Shown one piece after another: positions 26,341-35,670 of a DNA stretch of 64,000 nucleotides. Both the position numbers and the translations under genes were made by a program. Below the pieces are notes generated by a model that was not told where the DNA came from, did not search any database, and saw nothing but the letters and a program-made list of their open reading frames with translations. Source of the DNA: Polyangiaceae bacterium (GTDB lineage Bacteria; Myxococcota_A; Polyangia; Polyangiales; Polyangiaceae); NCBI GenBank assembly GCA_020633205.1, contig JACKEB010000011.1, positions 1,160,501-1,224,500 of the forward strand, written 5' to 3'. Within the stretch, counting starts at the first letter, position 1; each line of letters starts with the position of its first letter.

Positions 26341-28182
26341 ATGCTGGTCGACGCCGAAAGCTGTTCCCGTCGCCGCCCTCGGATCTGGCGGCGCTGGCTC
26401 TGCCTGGGCGCCTGCATGGCTCTGCTGAGTTCGTGTGGCGGTGGTGAGCAGAACACGGATCGCCCCGAGGCGGTGCTCGCGGAGTCTCAAGGCTCCCAAG
26501 CCGCCTTTCGCAGAATCGCGGAGGCATGGTACGACCGCCCTGACACCCGACTGGTGCTGCAACAGCCGCTCGAGCGCTTCATTCAGCGTTTCCCCGAGGA
26601 TGAACAGGTGCGGCGCGCCATGGTCTACCTGGCCTGGATCCATGTGGAAAAGGGTGAGCTGGACAGGGCTCGACAGCTGGCGCGCGCGACGCGAGCCGGT
26701 GCCCTCGGCTCCGTGCATGACCTGGGGGATATCGTCGAGGCCGCGATCCGGATCCGCTTGGGTCAGCCGAAGGCGGCGCTGGCTCTTCTCGAGCCACTGG
26801 AAGGCAAGCTCATCGAGCCAAGCGAGCGCGCGCTCTACCGTGAGCAGCTGGTGATCGCGCTCCTGAAGGACAAGCGCTGGCAGGATGCTACGGCCGCGAT
26901 GCTGCGCTGGGCAGCGGACACGCCCCTGGAGGAACGTGAGCTGGTGCATGCGCTGATCGAGCGTCGCATGGACGAGATCCCCGCCCAGGAACTCGAGAAG
27001 ACGCTCCGCTCGCTCAGTGAAGGTGATGTTCAACCCGAACTGGAGAGTGAGCGGGACTGGATGCGCTCGCTACTCATCACCCGGCTTTCCAACTGGGCGA
27101 TCGAACAGCGAGACGGTGAGCTCGCCCGCCGCTTGTTGGGGGAGCGACCGATGAGCGAACAACAGGCGGCTCAGCGTGTGGAGCTCGCGCGCTTGGCGGC
27201 GCAGGGTGGGCGCGCGCCTAGCGTGCGAGGGCGCGCCGTGGGTTTGGTGCTGAGCACTGGGAGCGTCGAGCGTCAGCGGCGCTCGGCGGCGCTGGCCGCT
27301 GGGGTGACCCGTGCGCTGGGTTTGCCCCAGGCCGGGCGTGACCCGGAGCGGGTGCAGCTGGTCTCTGCGGAGGAAAACGGCGATCCCGGGGCCATGCAGC
27401 AAGCGCTCGCGGAGCTCGCGGGAGCCGGCGCTTCCATCTTGATCGCGGGTATCGACGCTCAAGGCAGCAAGCCTGCGCTCGAGTTCGCGCGCGCCTCCAG
27501 CGTCCCGGTGATCTTGGTTACGCCTGCACCGGGAGCGGAGAGCGGCGTATTCACCATCGGCCTCGAGCCTGGCAAAGCGAAGCAGCTCTTGCTCTCGGAG
27601 TTTCAGCGCCGCGGCCTCAAGGCGGACGCGGTGAGCTCCGAGGCTTGCCTCGCGCTGCCCGCCAAAGCAGGCGCTTCAAGATTTCCTTTCGGAAAATGGC
27701 AGCGGGATGGTGTCGGTGCGTTGCTGGTAGAGGGGTCTGCAAGCTGCGCCAGCGACCTGGCCCGCGAGATCAAGGGCAAGGGTCAGAAGACGATGCTCGG
27801 GCTCGGGCTCACTGCGGCGGATGCATTCCCCGAGTCCCTCGCAGGCGTGCCGCGGGTCGCCGTAGGGGTCGGCTCGTTTCCACTGCGCGAGAACGCGGCG
27901 GGTGAGTGGTCCGGCCCCAAATCGATGCGCGAGTTTCGCGCTCAAAGCGGAGGTGGACCCGACTGGCTCTCCGCGTTGGGCGCTGATGCGGCCCACCTGG
28001 CTCAGGCGGCGCTCAAGCAGCTCCCGGTGTCGAGCACGCGAGAGCGCGAAGAGGTGACTCAACGTCACCAGCTGGCGAGGACCGCGCTCAGCCAGGCGCG
28101 GGTGCGCCTCTGGACCAGCGACGCCAGAGGATTCGACGGTTCGGGTCGCGTCCCCCGAGACCTGACGTTGATCGCCCATTGA
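26341..28182 (+). CDS. LpoA/periplasmic-binding-protein-like lipoprotein
   Basis: The protein is 613 aa from the ATG at 26341, giving a lipoprotein signal ending in LLSSC (Cys32). Residues about 50-290 are TPR-like helical repeats. Residues about 300-613 resemble a type 1 periplasmic-binding fold: AVGLVLSTGSVERQRRSAALAAG, then SILIAGIDAQGSKPALEF and VPVILVTPAPG. TPR plus this fold is the architecture of LpoA, the outer-membrane activator of penicillin-binding proteins; branched-chain amino acid binding proteins share the second domain. Envelope location and a role in cell-wall synthesis are inferred. It ends overlapping the open frame of tsaE. Confidence 0.7.
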   Translation: MLVDAESCSRRRPRIWRRWLCLGACMALLSSCGGGEQNTDRPEAVLAESQGSQAAFRRIAEAWYDRPDTRLVLQQPLERFIQRFPEDEQVRRAMVYLAWIHVEKGELDRARQLARATRAGALGSVHDLGDIVEAAIRIRLGQPKAALALLEPLEGKLIEPSERALYREQLVIALLKDKRWQDATAAMLRWAADTPLEERELVHALIERRMDEIPAQELEKTLRSLSEGDVQPELESERDWMRSLLITRLSNWAIEQRDGELARRLLGERPMSEQQAAQRVELARLAAQGGRAPSVRGRAVGLVLSTGSVERQRRSAALAAGVTRALGLPQAGRDPERVQLVSAEENGDPGAMQQALAELAGAGASILIAGIDAQGSKPALEFARASSVPVILVTPAPGAESGVFTIGLEPGKAKQLLLSEFQRRGLKADAVSSEACLALPAKAGASRFPFGKWQRDGVGALLVEGSASCASDLAREIKGKGQKTMLGLGLTAADAFPESLAGVPRVAVGVGSFPLRENAAGEWSGPKSMREFRAQSGGGPDWLSALGADAAHLAQAALKQLPVSSTREREEVTQRHQLARTALSQARVRLWTSDARGFDGSGRVPRDLTLIAH

Positions 28183-28232
28183 TCTGCACCGGTCTCAACA
28201 AAAAACTGCGTGCTTCCAGCTCTGGCGACGGC

Positions 28233-28772
28233 ATGCTTGGCCGCCTGATGAACGAGTTGGACCTCGACCTACCCACACGGCGCTCGACCGTGCACTTGGG
28301 GCAGCGCCTGGCGCGAAGCCTCGAGCGCGGCAGCCTGGTGATCCTGGATGGGCCGCTCGGTGCAGGAAAGACCTTCCTCGTGAGGTCCTTGTGTCGCGAA
28401 CTCGGGCTGCCCGCGAGCGACCCAGTGACGAGTCCGACGTTCACGCTGGTGCAGGAGTACAACCTCGGTTTGCGCCTATTGCACGCTGATTTGTATCGTC
28501 TCGGCCACCCAGACGAGGTCTTTGAGCTGGGCCTAGAGGATGCGCGGCGCGATGGCGCGGCGCTGATCGTCGAGTGGGGCCGTCCGTATGTCGAGGAGCT
28601 GGGCGGGGATGCTTTGATCGTGCAGCTGACGCCTCCGGGCCTCTCGGAGCCGCGGCGGGCGGCGATTGAGGCGACGGGAGCGCAGAGCGCCAGGCAGCTC
28701 GAGCGTCTCGAGGAGGCTTTGATGAGCGCCGGATCTCGAGCGCATCGTGGACTCGCTCAGCGAGTGATATGA
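28233..28772 (+). CDS. tsaE: tRNA threonylcarbamoyladenosine biosynthesis ATPase
   Basis: The protein is 179 aa from ATG 28233; an ATG at 28248 or the TTG at 28179 are alternatives. It contains the Walker A loop GPLGAGKT, SPTFTLVQEY, the Walker B-like LLHADLYRL and IVEWG, all typical of TsaE. With TsaB, TsaC and TsaD it makes the t6A modification of tRNAs reading ANN codons. The C-terminal extension beyond about residue 145 is longer than usual. It lies between the LpoA-like gene and the MlaE-type permease (8 bp gap), probably in one transcript. Confidence 0.92.
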   Translation: MLGRLMNELDLDLPTRRSTVHLGQRLARSLERGSLVILDGPLGAGKTFLVRSLCRELGLPASDPVTSPTFTLVQEYNLGLRLLHADLYRLGHPDEVFELGLEDARRDGAALIVEWGRPYVEELGGDALIVQLTPPGLSEPRRAAIEATGAQSARQLERLEEALMSAGSRAHRGLAQRVI

Positions 28773-28779
28773 ACGGGTC

Positions 28780-29577
28780 GTGTCCGACGCCGAGACTGAA
28801 TCCCGAGGCTTGCTGAGCAGCCTGATCGACGGCGTCGTCGGGGTGTTCGACTCGATCGGCACTCAGGTGTTGCTGACCTTTCAGTCGCTGGTCTGGTTGA
28901 TTCGCCCACCGTATCGCTTCAGCCAGCTGTTTGCGGCGATGGAGTTCATCGGTGTGCAGTCGATCTTCATCGTCTCGCTGACGGGTGTGTTCAGCGGCAT
29001 GGTGCTCGCGCTGCAGACGACTCACAGCCTGCGTCAGTTCGGTGCTGAAGGCACGGTCGGGTACATCGTCGCGGTTAGCTTGACGCGCGAGATCTCTCCG
29101 GTGTTCGCCGCGTTGATGGTCACGGCGCGCGCCGGCAGCGGCATGGCGGCGACCCTCGGCAACATGCGCGTCACGGAGCAAATCGACGCCATCACCACGA
29201 TGGCGATCAGTCCCGTGCAGTACTTACTCTCACCGCGTTTACTCGCGGCAACGGTGATGGTGCCGCTCCTGGTGGTGCTCTACACCTGCGTCGGCATGGC
29301 GGGTGCGTACTTAGTGAGTGTGAAGGGACTGAGCGTCGACCCCGGGATTTGGATCTCGAACATCGAGAACCGCTTGGTGCCTTCCGACTTCTGGATGGGC
29401 ATCGTCAAAGGTTCGGTGTTCGGCTTCTTGATCTCCACGATCGCCTGCCGCCAGGGCTACTTCGCGAGCGGCGGTGCACGCGGCGTGGGTGAGGCGACGA
29501 CGCGCGCCGTGGTGCAAAGCGCCGTTGCAATCTTGATCGCGAACTACCTCATCACGAGCTGGATGACGGACATCTGA
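28780..29577 (+). CDS. MlaE-type ABC transporter permease
   Basis: The protein is 265 aa with five or six hydrophobic helices. It carries the MlaE family signature region: GVFSGMVLALQTTHSLRQFGAEG, then SLTREISPVFAALMVTARAGSGMAATLG and MRVTEQIDAI. MlaE permeases move phospholipids or sterol-like lipids between inner and outer membrane with an MlaF ATPase and an MCE protein. Neither partner gene is nearby: downstream is an intergenic region and then a sulfatase-like gene. It starts at GTG 28780, 8 bp after tsaE. Confidence 0.88.
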   Translation: MSDAETESRGLLSSLIDGVVGVFDSIGTQVLLTFQSLVWLIRPPYRFSQLFAAMEFIGVQSIFIVSLTGVFSGMVLALQTTHSLRQFGAEGTVGYIVAVSLTREISPVFAALMVTARAGSGMAATLGNMRVTEQIDAITTMAISPVQYLLSPRLLAATVMVPLLVVLYTCVGMAGAYLVSVKGLSVDPGIWISNIENRLVPSDFWMGIVKGSVFGFLISTIACRQGYFASGGARGVGEATTRAVVQSAVAILIANYLITSWMTDI

Positions 29578-29629
29578 GCCAGTTGGGAGGCGCGCAGGTG
29601 ACGCTGGGGAGGCGCGCGCAGTGCTCACC

Positions 29630-29664
29630 GTTCAGCGCCTTCGCGGTCAGCTCGGGCGCTGAAC
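29630..29664. terminator. Perfect 10-bp inverted repeat after the permease gene
   Basis: GTTCAGCGCC and GGCGCTGAAC form a 10-bp perfect stem around a 15-nt loop, 53 bp after the mlaE stop. There is no T run, so it may act as a transcript-end structure or factor-dependent terminator rather than a classic intrinsic terminator. Confidence 0.45.
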
Positions 29665-29758
29665 AATGCGCCTCACCCCCAGAAAATCATGGGAAATCAC
29701 AGGATTATTTTGGGGGGGAGGGGACAACTGCTAGGCCCCGAGCGGCGTTGTCAGGTAG

Positions 29759-29775
29759 GCCCCGCTTGACGGGGC
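29759..29775. repeat. Short GC hairpin before the sulfatase-like gene
   Basis: GCCCCG-CTTGA-CGGGGC is a perfect 6-bp stem with a 5-nt loop, 55 bp upstream of the GTG at 29830. A GCCCCG also occurs in a partial direct copy about 25 bp earlier (ctaggccccg and gtaggccccg). It lies in the probable leader of the next gene. Its role is unknown. Confidence 0.4.
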
Positions 29776-29829
29776 GGTGAACTAACGGAAAGTCCTCACC
29801 TGCTTTCGCGCGTACTTAGGTGAACTGAA

Positions 29830-31749
29830 GTGGCTGAGATGGTGACCGATGAGGCTGTGCCGACGCAGGCACGAGCCAAGCGCCTGGCGCGTTGGCGAAA
29901 GCCGCTGGCGTGGCTTCTCTTGGCGCTGCCCATGTTGCTCTCGGTGATGATCGACTGGGGGCGGCGCTCGGAGCGACTGGCCGAGCTGGATTCGACGTAT
30001 CGCTGGATGTACGTCGGCGCCGCGTTCGAGAGCCTGATCGTGTGGGGGCTGCTGCTGTACGCGGCTTCGCGCAGGCGCGGCAAGGGTCGCAACGTGGCTG
30101 CGGTGTTGTTCGTGGTGATGACGACCTTCGCCTTCGGCGGGCAGTCGTACTTCTATTCGCAATACAACGCCTACATGAACGAGGACGTGTCGATGTTCGC
30201 GTCCAACTTCATGGATAGCGTCGTCAACCAGCTGTTCGCGGACATCGGCAACTACCTCAAGGCGAAGCTCCCGGTGATGGTGCTCGCCATCTTGCTGGTG
30301 TGGGTCGCACGGCGTGTGGTGAGACCCAAGCGGCGCCCGGCGCGCATCGCCGGAGTGGTCGCGCCGCTCTTGTTGATTGGCGCATTTTTCATTCCGGTTC
30401 AGCACCGGCACCTGCAAGCTGCGACGCCAGATACGCTGTATCTGAACGCGGTTGGTGGTCTGCTGCGCACCCAGCTGGGGATGACGGATCAGTCTCACCA
30501 GATGCGACCCCGGGTACGCAACTCGCTGCCGGTCGCGCCGCTGAAAAGCCAGGCGGAAACTCCGCGCAACGTGGTGTTCATCCTGCTGGAGAGCGTGCGC
30601 TGGGACGCGACCTGCAACGCTTTCGAACCGGGTTGCGAAAAGACGGGGCACACCAACACTCTGGTGCCGGAGCGCTACCACTTCGACAAGATGCGCTCGA
30701 TGGCCTCCTGCACGGCTATCAGCCTGGCGGTGACCTGGAGTGGCCTGCAGCCGGTAGAGGACCGGGAGACGCTCCACACCTGGCCGCTGATCTTCGACTA
30801 CGCCAAGGCAGCCGGCTGGAACACCGCGTTCTACACCAGCCAGAACATGATGTTCGGCAACGCGCGGCTGTGGGTGAAGAACCTTGGCGTCGATCAGTTC
30901 GTGAGCGCGACGGAGCTCGAGCCCACGGCAGATCTCGACATGGGAGCCCACGAGGGGCTGCTCGCGGACTACGTGAACGCCAACATCGGCAAGCTGAAAG
31001 AGCCGTACTTGGCTGTGATTCAGCTCTCCAACGTCCACTACCCGTACCTAGTGGATCCCAACCTGCCGCAGCCCTTTCAGCCGGCGACGACCAGCAAGGC
31101 GCCTGACGACAACCCGTACTTTTACAATCAGTACCTGAACTCCGTGCACCAGCAGGACATGCACCTGTCGCGCATCGTCAAGCAGATCAAAGACAGCGAC
31201 GCGGGCAAGCGCACGGTGATCGTCTACACCAGCGACCACGCAGAGGCCTTCCGCGAGCACAACCAGATGGGCCACACCTTCAGCATCTTCGATGAAGAGA
31301 CCCACGTGCCCATGTGGATCGACGCGCCCCAGGGCACGCTGAACGACGATCAGCGCAAGGCCCTCAAGTCGAAGCAAGACGAATACCTTTTCCACGTAGA
31401 TATTGCGCCGACCATCCTCGACATCATGGGCTTGTGGGACGAGCCCGGCGTGGAGAAGTACAAGAGCAAGCTGGTCGGACACAGCCTGCTGCGCCCGGAG
31501 CTCACCACCCAGGCGCTGCCGATGACGAACTGCGCTGGCGTCTGGAGCTGCGCCTTCGAGAACTGGGGTTACATGAGACGAAACATGAAGCTCGAGGCCC
31601 GCGCCTGGGACTCCGGCTGGCACTGTTACGATCTCGACCAGGACCCGAAGGAGAAGACGAACCTCGGCGTGGAAGCCTGCGGAGATCTAAAGGATCGCGC
31701 GATGCAGACCTTCGGCCGCCTCCCGGGCAAAACGCCCGACAGCGACTGA
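29830..31749 (+). CDS. Membrane-anchored sulfatase/alkaline-phosphatase-fold enzyme
   Basis: The protein is 639 aa from a GTG. Four or five hydrophobic helices occupy residues about 25-200, followed by a periplasmic catalytic domain. The domain starts NVVFILLESVRWDATCN and has YTSDHAEAFREH and HVDIAPTILDIMG, the metal-binding framework shared by LTA synthase, phosphoethanolamine transferases and sulfatases. The nucleophile region reads SMASCTAISLAVTW. It lacks the CxPxR motif of formylglycine sulfatases, so a Thr or Ser nucleophile is more likely. Transfer of phosphoethanolamine or phosphoglycerol onto envelope glycans is a reasonable guess. Confidence 0.8.
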   Translation: MAEMVTDEAVPTQARAKRLARWRKPLAWLLLALPMLLSVMIDWGRRSERLAELDSTYRWMYVGAAFESLIVWGLLLYAASRRRGKGRNVAAVLFVVMTTFAFGGQSYFYSQYNAYMNEDVSMFASNFMDSVVNQLFADIGNYLKAKLPVMVLAILLVWVARRVVRPKRRPARIAGVVAPLLLIGAFFIPVQHRHLQAATPDTLYLNAVGGLLRTQLGMTDQSHQMRPRVRNSLPVAPLKSQAETPRNVVFILLESVRWDATCNAFEPGCEKTGHTNTLVPERYHFDKMRSMASCTAISLAVTWSGLQPVEDRETLHTWPLIFDYAKAAGWNTAFYTSQNMMFGNARLWVKNLGVDQFVSATELEPTADLDMGAHEGLLADYVNANIGKLKEPYLAVIQLSNVHYPYLVDPNLPQPFQPATTSKAPDDNPYFYNQYLNSVHQQDMHLSRIVKQIKDSDAGKRTVIVYTSDHAEAFREHNQMGHTFSIFDEETHVPMWIDAPQGTLNDDQRKALKSKQDEYLFHVDIAPTILDIMGLWDEPGVEKYKSKLVGHSLLRPELTTQALPMTNCAGVWSCAFENWGYMRRNMKLEARAWDSGWHCYDLDQDPKEKTNLGVEACGDLKDRAMQTFGRLPGKTPDSD

Positions 31750-31802
31750 ACCGTGCAAAAGCCTTCGGCTCGCGGACCGAGGCGGTTACTATCAGCGGCG
31801 CT

Positions 31803-32111
31803 ATGGACTCCAAGATCGCGCGCTGCCTGTTGATCTCCAAGGTGCTGGTTGCCGACGGCATCATGACCGAGAACGAGCGTGCGTTCCTGAACCACTACAT
31901 GGACAAGCTCGGGCTCGACGACGCCCAGCGCGAGCAAGTGGTGTCCCTGGAAGGCTGGGACGAGGCGGAGCCCATCGTCAAAGCCATGAGCGACGAAGAG
32001 AAGCACGCAGTGCTCGACGCCGCGAGCAACGCCGCCCTGGCTGATGGCAACCTATCGCCGCTGGAGCTAGGCGCCGTGCGGCGCATCGCCGCCGCTTTGG
32101 GCCTGGAGTAG
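31803..32111 (+). CDS. TerB-like small helical protein
   Basis: The protein is 102 aa from ATG 31803, 53 bp after the sulfatase-like stop. It has the all-helical TerB-like pattern: VLVADGIMTENERAFLNHYMDKLGL in the first half and AALADGNLSPLELGAVRRIAAALGL in the second. TerB-like domains are linked to tellurite resistance and stress complexes but also occur alone with unknown roles. The longer open frame from 31314 is a shadow of the neighbouring gene. There is no signal peptide, so it is cytoplasmic. Confidence 0.72.
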   Translation: MDSKIARCLLISKVLVADGIMTENERAFLNHYMDKLGLDDAQREQVVSLEGWDEAEPIVKAMSDEEKHAVLDAASNAALADGNLSPLELGAVRRIAAALGLE

Positions 32112-32281
32112 CATCTCCCGCAATTGAGGTTTGAACCGCCAAGGGCGCCAACGGGTCAAGGCGGGGAAGGCCGGCGGAGCGCGTTGCTGCACGAATCGCT
32201 GCAATAATAGAATTGCCGCGTGGAATTCAAGTGCCTCAAGGAAGGCGCCGCAGCCACGAGTTGGCGCGGCCCGGCTGAGCG

Positions 32282-33235
32282 TCAGCTAAGTTCCAACATG
32301 CGGTCGATGGGCTTCTTCGCGGCGAGCCGTAGCTCTTCGGGCATCTCCAGGCGCGGCTCGAGGTCGCGCAGCGCGAGGTACACCTTCTCTGGGGTGTTGA
32401 GGCGCATGAAGGGGCACTCGTTGCAGGCGCAGTTGCCGTCGGGTGGTGCGGCGATCAGCTCCTTGGTCGGAGCGCGCTTCTTCATCTGGTGCAGGATGCC
32501 GCTCTCGGTGACGACGATGAACTGCATCGCGTTGTCGTTCTCCACGTAGCGCAAGAGCGCGGCGGTGGAGCCAACGAAGTCGGCCATGTCGAGCAGCTGC
32601 TCCTGGCACTCCGGGTGGGCGATGATCTTCGCTTCCGGGTGCTGCGTCTTCAGCTCGATCAAGCGGCGCTGGCTGAAGGTCTCGTGAACGATGCAGCTGC
32701 CCTGCCAGAGCACCATGTCGCGACCCGTCTCCTTGATCAGGTAGCGGCCGAGGTTCTTGTCAGGCGCGAACAGGATCTGTTGATCCTTGGGGATCGACTC
32801 CACGATCTTCTTTGCGTTGCTGCTGGTGCAGATGATGTCGCTCTCGGCCTTCACTGCGGCTGAGCAGTTGATGTAGCTGATCACGATGGAGCCGGGGTAC
32901 TTCGCCTTCCAGGCGCGGAAGCGGTCCGCCGGGCAGCCGTCAGCCAAGGAGCAGCCGGCGGCCATGTCGGGCACCAGCACAATGCGCTCGGGGTTGAGGA
33001 TCTTGGCTGTTTCCGCCATGAAATGCACACCGGCGAACAGGATCACGTCGGCCTCGGTGTCGCGGGCGGCTTGAGCCAGCTGGAGCGAGTCCCCGATGAA
33101 ATCTGCAAAGTCTTGGATCTCGCTGTCCTGGTAGTAGTGCGCGAGCAAGACGGCGTTCCGCTCCTTCTTCAAGCGAGCGATCTCCGCGTCGAGATCCAGG
33201 TGGGCGAGGGACTCCGGAGTGGCTGCGCTGGGCAT
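32282..33235 (-). CDS. nadA: Quinolinate synthase
   Basis: The protein is 317 aa and condenses iminoaspartate with dihydroxyacetone phosphate to give quinolinate in de novo NAD synthesis. The Cys ligands of the [4Fe-4S] cluster are visible at Cys95 (MAAGCSLAD), Cys181 (WQGSCIVHE) and in the cluster-end motif NCACNECPFM (Cys274 most likely). LAHYYQDSEIQDFADFIGDS near the N-terminus is typical of the short NadA type. nadB and nadC are not adjacent. I saw no copy of the pncB palindrome upstream, so NrtR control is not suggested. Confidence 0.96.
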   Translation of the reverse strand: MPSAATPESLAHLDLDAEIARLKKERNAVLLAHYYQDSEIQDFADFIGDSLQLAQAARDTEADVILFAGVHFMAETAKILNPERIVLVPDMAAGCSLADGCPADRFRAWKAKYPGSIVISYINCSAAVKAESDIICTSSNAKKIVESIPKDQQILFAPDKNLGRYLIKETGRDMVLWQGSCIVHETFSQRRLIELKTQHPEAKIIAHPECQEQLLDMADFVGSTAALLRYVENDNAMQFIVVTESGILHQMKKRAPTKELIAAPPDGNCACNECPFMRLNTPEKVYLALRDLEPRLEMPEELRLAAKKPIDRMLELS

Positions 33236-33537
33236 GTTCGGACTCTAATGCTGGGGGGGCTTGGTGTCGATTGTACACTTGCGTTTTCAGTCGCTCGCAG
33301 GGCCGCAAATATCGGGGGAACCAGTGCCAAGTGGGCGGAATGCGGGAGCTTGACCAGGGCGCTCTCCCCCGAACCAGCCTCGGGAGGCGCCGTGCAAGTT
33401 CGCGGCATTGAATGCTTTTCTCGCGTTCGCCTGGTGAGCCCCGTTGTTAGGCAGTCCTAACGTGTTCCCTCGCGCGCGTGGTAGTCATCGAGGGCTGGTA
33501 GTGGAGCAGAGCGTCCCATGGTTGAGGGAGCCCGGCG
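33236..33537. other. Divergent intergenic region between nadA and the translocase-like gene
   Basis: No gene is visible in these 302 bp. It holds a dyad, GTTAGG-CAGT-CCTAAC, at 33446-33461, 77 bp before the GTG of the downstream gene, and G-rich tracts next to the nadA start. The dyad could be an operator or part of a leader hairpin. No sigma70-like pair stands out. Confidence 0.45.
33446..33461. promoter_or_regulatory. Short dyad upstream of the translocase-like gene
   Basis: GTTAGG-CAGT-CCTAAC is a perfect 6-bp inverted repeat with a 4-bp centre. It lies between two divergent genes. Regulatory function is possible but unproven. Confidence 0.35.
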
Positions 33538-35601
33538 GTGAATAGCCCTGCGGGTAGCTGGTCGGCGCGCATCGCCGCCGCGGCAGCCATTGCTCACCAG
33601 ATCGCCGCGAAGACGCTGCGTGACGCGCTGTTCCTATCGCATTTCCCTGTAGAAAAATTGCCACAGGTGGTGATGCTCAGCGCGGCGCTCTCGATTGCGG
33701 TGGTGCTCGTGGCTTCGCGGCTGCTCACCCGCTTCGGACCCGCCAGAGTCGTGCCCTGGGTGTTCGCGCTCGACGCCGCAGTCTTCGGCGCTGCCTGGTT
33801 CACCTTGCCGAGCCTGAGCCACCAGACCGCCGTCGCGGTCTACTTCGCCGTGTCGGCGCTCGGGGCACTGCTCGTCAGCGGCTTTTGGTCAGCCTTCAAC
33901 GAGAGCTTCGACCCGCACGCGGCCAAGGTGGAGGTAGCGCGGGTTGGCGCTAGCGCCACGCTGGGTGGAGTGATCGGGGGTCTGCTCGCTGAGCGCGTCT
34001 CCGCCGTGACTGGGCCACGAGGAGTGCTCCTGGTGCTGGTGGCGCTCGGCCTGCTTGGCGGTTTTTACGTGAGGCGCTTCACCCGTAGGCGCAGGAACGC
34101 GGTGTTGAGTCCGCTGCTCAAGACTCAGGCCGGCTCCGCTGTGGTGCTCGAGAAGACGAACATCCTGCGCTCGCCGCTCTTGATTCGCGTCGCGCTGATG
34201 GTCGCGCTCTTGGCAATCGCCTCTACGTTGCTCGACTTCGTGCTCAAGGCAGAGGCGCAAGGCCAGTTCCCTGCGGAACAAGACTTGGTGAGGTTCTTCG
34301 CCGCGTTCTACACGGTGGTCAGTATCGGGACGTTCGTCGTACAGACGTCAGTCAGCTCGCGCATGCTGCAGAAAGCGGGCCTCGGCAGCACCTTGGCGTT
34401 GCTACCTTTGGGCATCGCCGCTGGCGCAGGAATGGCGTCGGTGACCTTGAAGGTGTGGAGTGCCGCGCTGAGCAAGGGGATCGAAGCGGCCCTCACCAAC
34501 TCCACTCATCGCTCCGCGTACGAGCTGCTCTTCACTCCGCTGTCCAAGGAGCGCAAACGCCGCACCAAGCTGATCATCGACGTGCTGTTGCAGCGCCTCG
34601 GCGATGCCCTCGGTGGCTTGACGGTGGTTGGCGTCGGCTTGTTGCTGACAGCGCCTTCTCGCGCCTTGCTCTGGATCGCGTTCGGCATCGGGGTGTTGCT
34701 CGTGTGGTTGGTGCGCTCCGTCAACCAGGCGTACGTCGCCGAGCTGGTTGGGAACCTGGAGCGCAACCTGCTCAAGGTGGAAGAGCATCGACACCTCGAC
34801 GCCACGACGCGGCGAGTGATCGAGACGACCGTCTCGCTGAATCGGAAGGGGCTGCTCGCGGAGATCGAGCGCCAGCAAGCGCTCAAGAGTGAGCCCCCTG
34901 CGTCAGCGGATGACCCGCCGACTGAGCTTTGCGAGCTGCTCACGTTGTGTACGCGGCGTGACCCGGCGCTCACGCTACGCTTGAAGCATGCACCGCTGGA
35001 CCGGCGGCTCGCACCGTGTGTGGTTGATCTGTTGTCCGAGCCTGCGCTGGAGTTTGCCGCGCGCGACTACTTGGATCGCCTCGGCATCCACGGCGTGGGC
35101 GCGTTGGGGGATGCCTTGCTTGAACACAGCGCGGGCTTGCGACGCCAACTCGTGCTGGTGGAGCTCCTCGCAAAGACTCATTGCCCCGCGGCACTGGCGC
35201 ACCTGTGGGCGGCGCTGGACGACGGTTCTCCGTCCCTACGGCTCGCGGTCGGCGCGACGTTGGTGCGCTGGAAGCAGGAGGTCGGGCTGCCGTTTCAGCC
35301 TTCGAGCGCCCTCGTTCTGAGCCGGGTGGAGCGGGACCTGGAGCGCGACGACTGGCTCCCGGACTCCTTGCATCCGGTCTTGCAGCGGGGCCCTCACCCC
35401 CTACTGCAAGAGCACCGGGTGCGATCCCCTCGGCTCTTACAGGCGTTTACGTTACTGGCGCTTTTGTACGAGCCGGAGCCGCTCTCCCTCGCGCTGCGCG
35501 GGCTGGATTCCGGCGATCCGGTGCTGCGGGGGACAGCAATTGAGTACCTGGAAAATACGGTGCCGAAACGGGTGAAACAGCGCATCCTCGACGTGCTCTA
35601 A
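33538..35601 (+). CDS. ATP/ADP-translocase-like membrane protein with helical-repeat tail
   Basis: The protein is 687 aa from a GTG. Residues about 1-415 hold some ten to twelve hydrophobic helices in an MFS-like layout resembling the Tlc nucleotide translocase superfamily (ALGALLVSGFWSAFNESFDP; STHRSAYELLFTPLSKERKRRTK is particularly similar). Residues about 440-687 are soluble helical, HEAT-like repeats (LLSEPALEFAARDYLDRLGIHGVGALGDAL). In free-living bacteria such fusions are of unknown role; nucleotide exchange is not assumed. The following kinase gene is 69 bp downstream on the same strand. Confidence 0.7.
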   Translation: MNSPAGSWSARIAAAAAIAHQIAAKTLRDALFLSHFPVEKLPQVVMLSAALSIAVVLVASRLLTRFGPARVVPWVFALDAAVFGAAWFTLPSLSHQTAVAVYFAVSALGALLVSGFWSAFNESFDPHAAKVEVARVGASATLGGVIGGLLAERVSAVTGPRGVLLVLVALGLLGGFYVRRFTRRRRNAVLSPLLKTQAGSAVVLEKTNILRSPLLIRVALMVALLAIASTLLDFVLKAEAQGQFPAEQDLVRFFAAFYTVVSIGTFVVQTSVSSRMLQKAGLGSTLALLPLGIAAGAGMASVTLKVWSAALSKGIEAALTNSTHRSAYELLFTPLSKERKRRTKLIIDVLLQRLGDALGGLTVVGVGLLLTAPSRALLWIAFGIGVLLVWLVRSVNQAYVAELVGNLERNLLKVEEHRHLDATTRRVIETTVSLNRKGLLAEIERQQALKSEPPASADDPPTELCELLTLCTRRDPALTLRLKHAPLDRRLAPCVVDLLSEPALEFAARDYLDRLGIHGVGALGDALLEHSAGLRRQLVLVELLAKTHCPAALAHLWAALDDGSPSLRLAVGATLVRWKQEVGLPFQPSSALVLSRVERDLERDDWLPDSLHPVLQRGPHPLLQEHRVRSPRLLQAFTLLALLYEPEPLSLALRGLDSGDPVLRGTAIEYLENTVPKRVKQRILDVL

Positions 35602-35670
35602 GGTCGCCGAACTGACTGGGAACGCCAGCGGATTGCGTGCTCGTCCCGGCGACGCTAGACGCGGAGCGAG

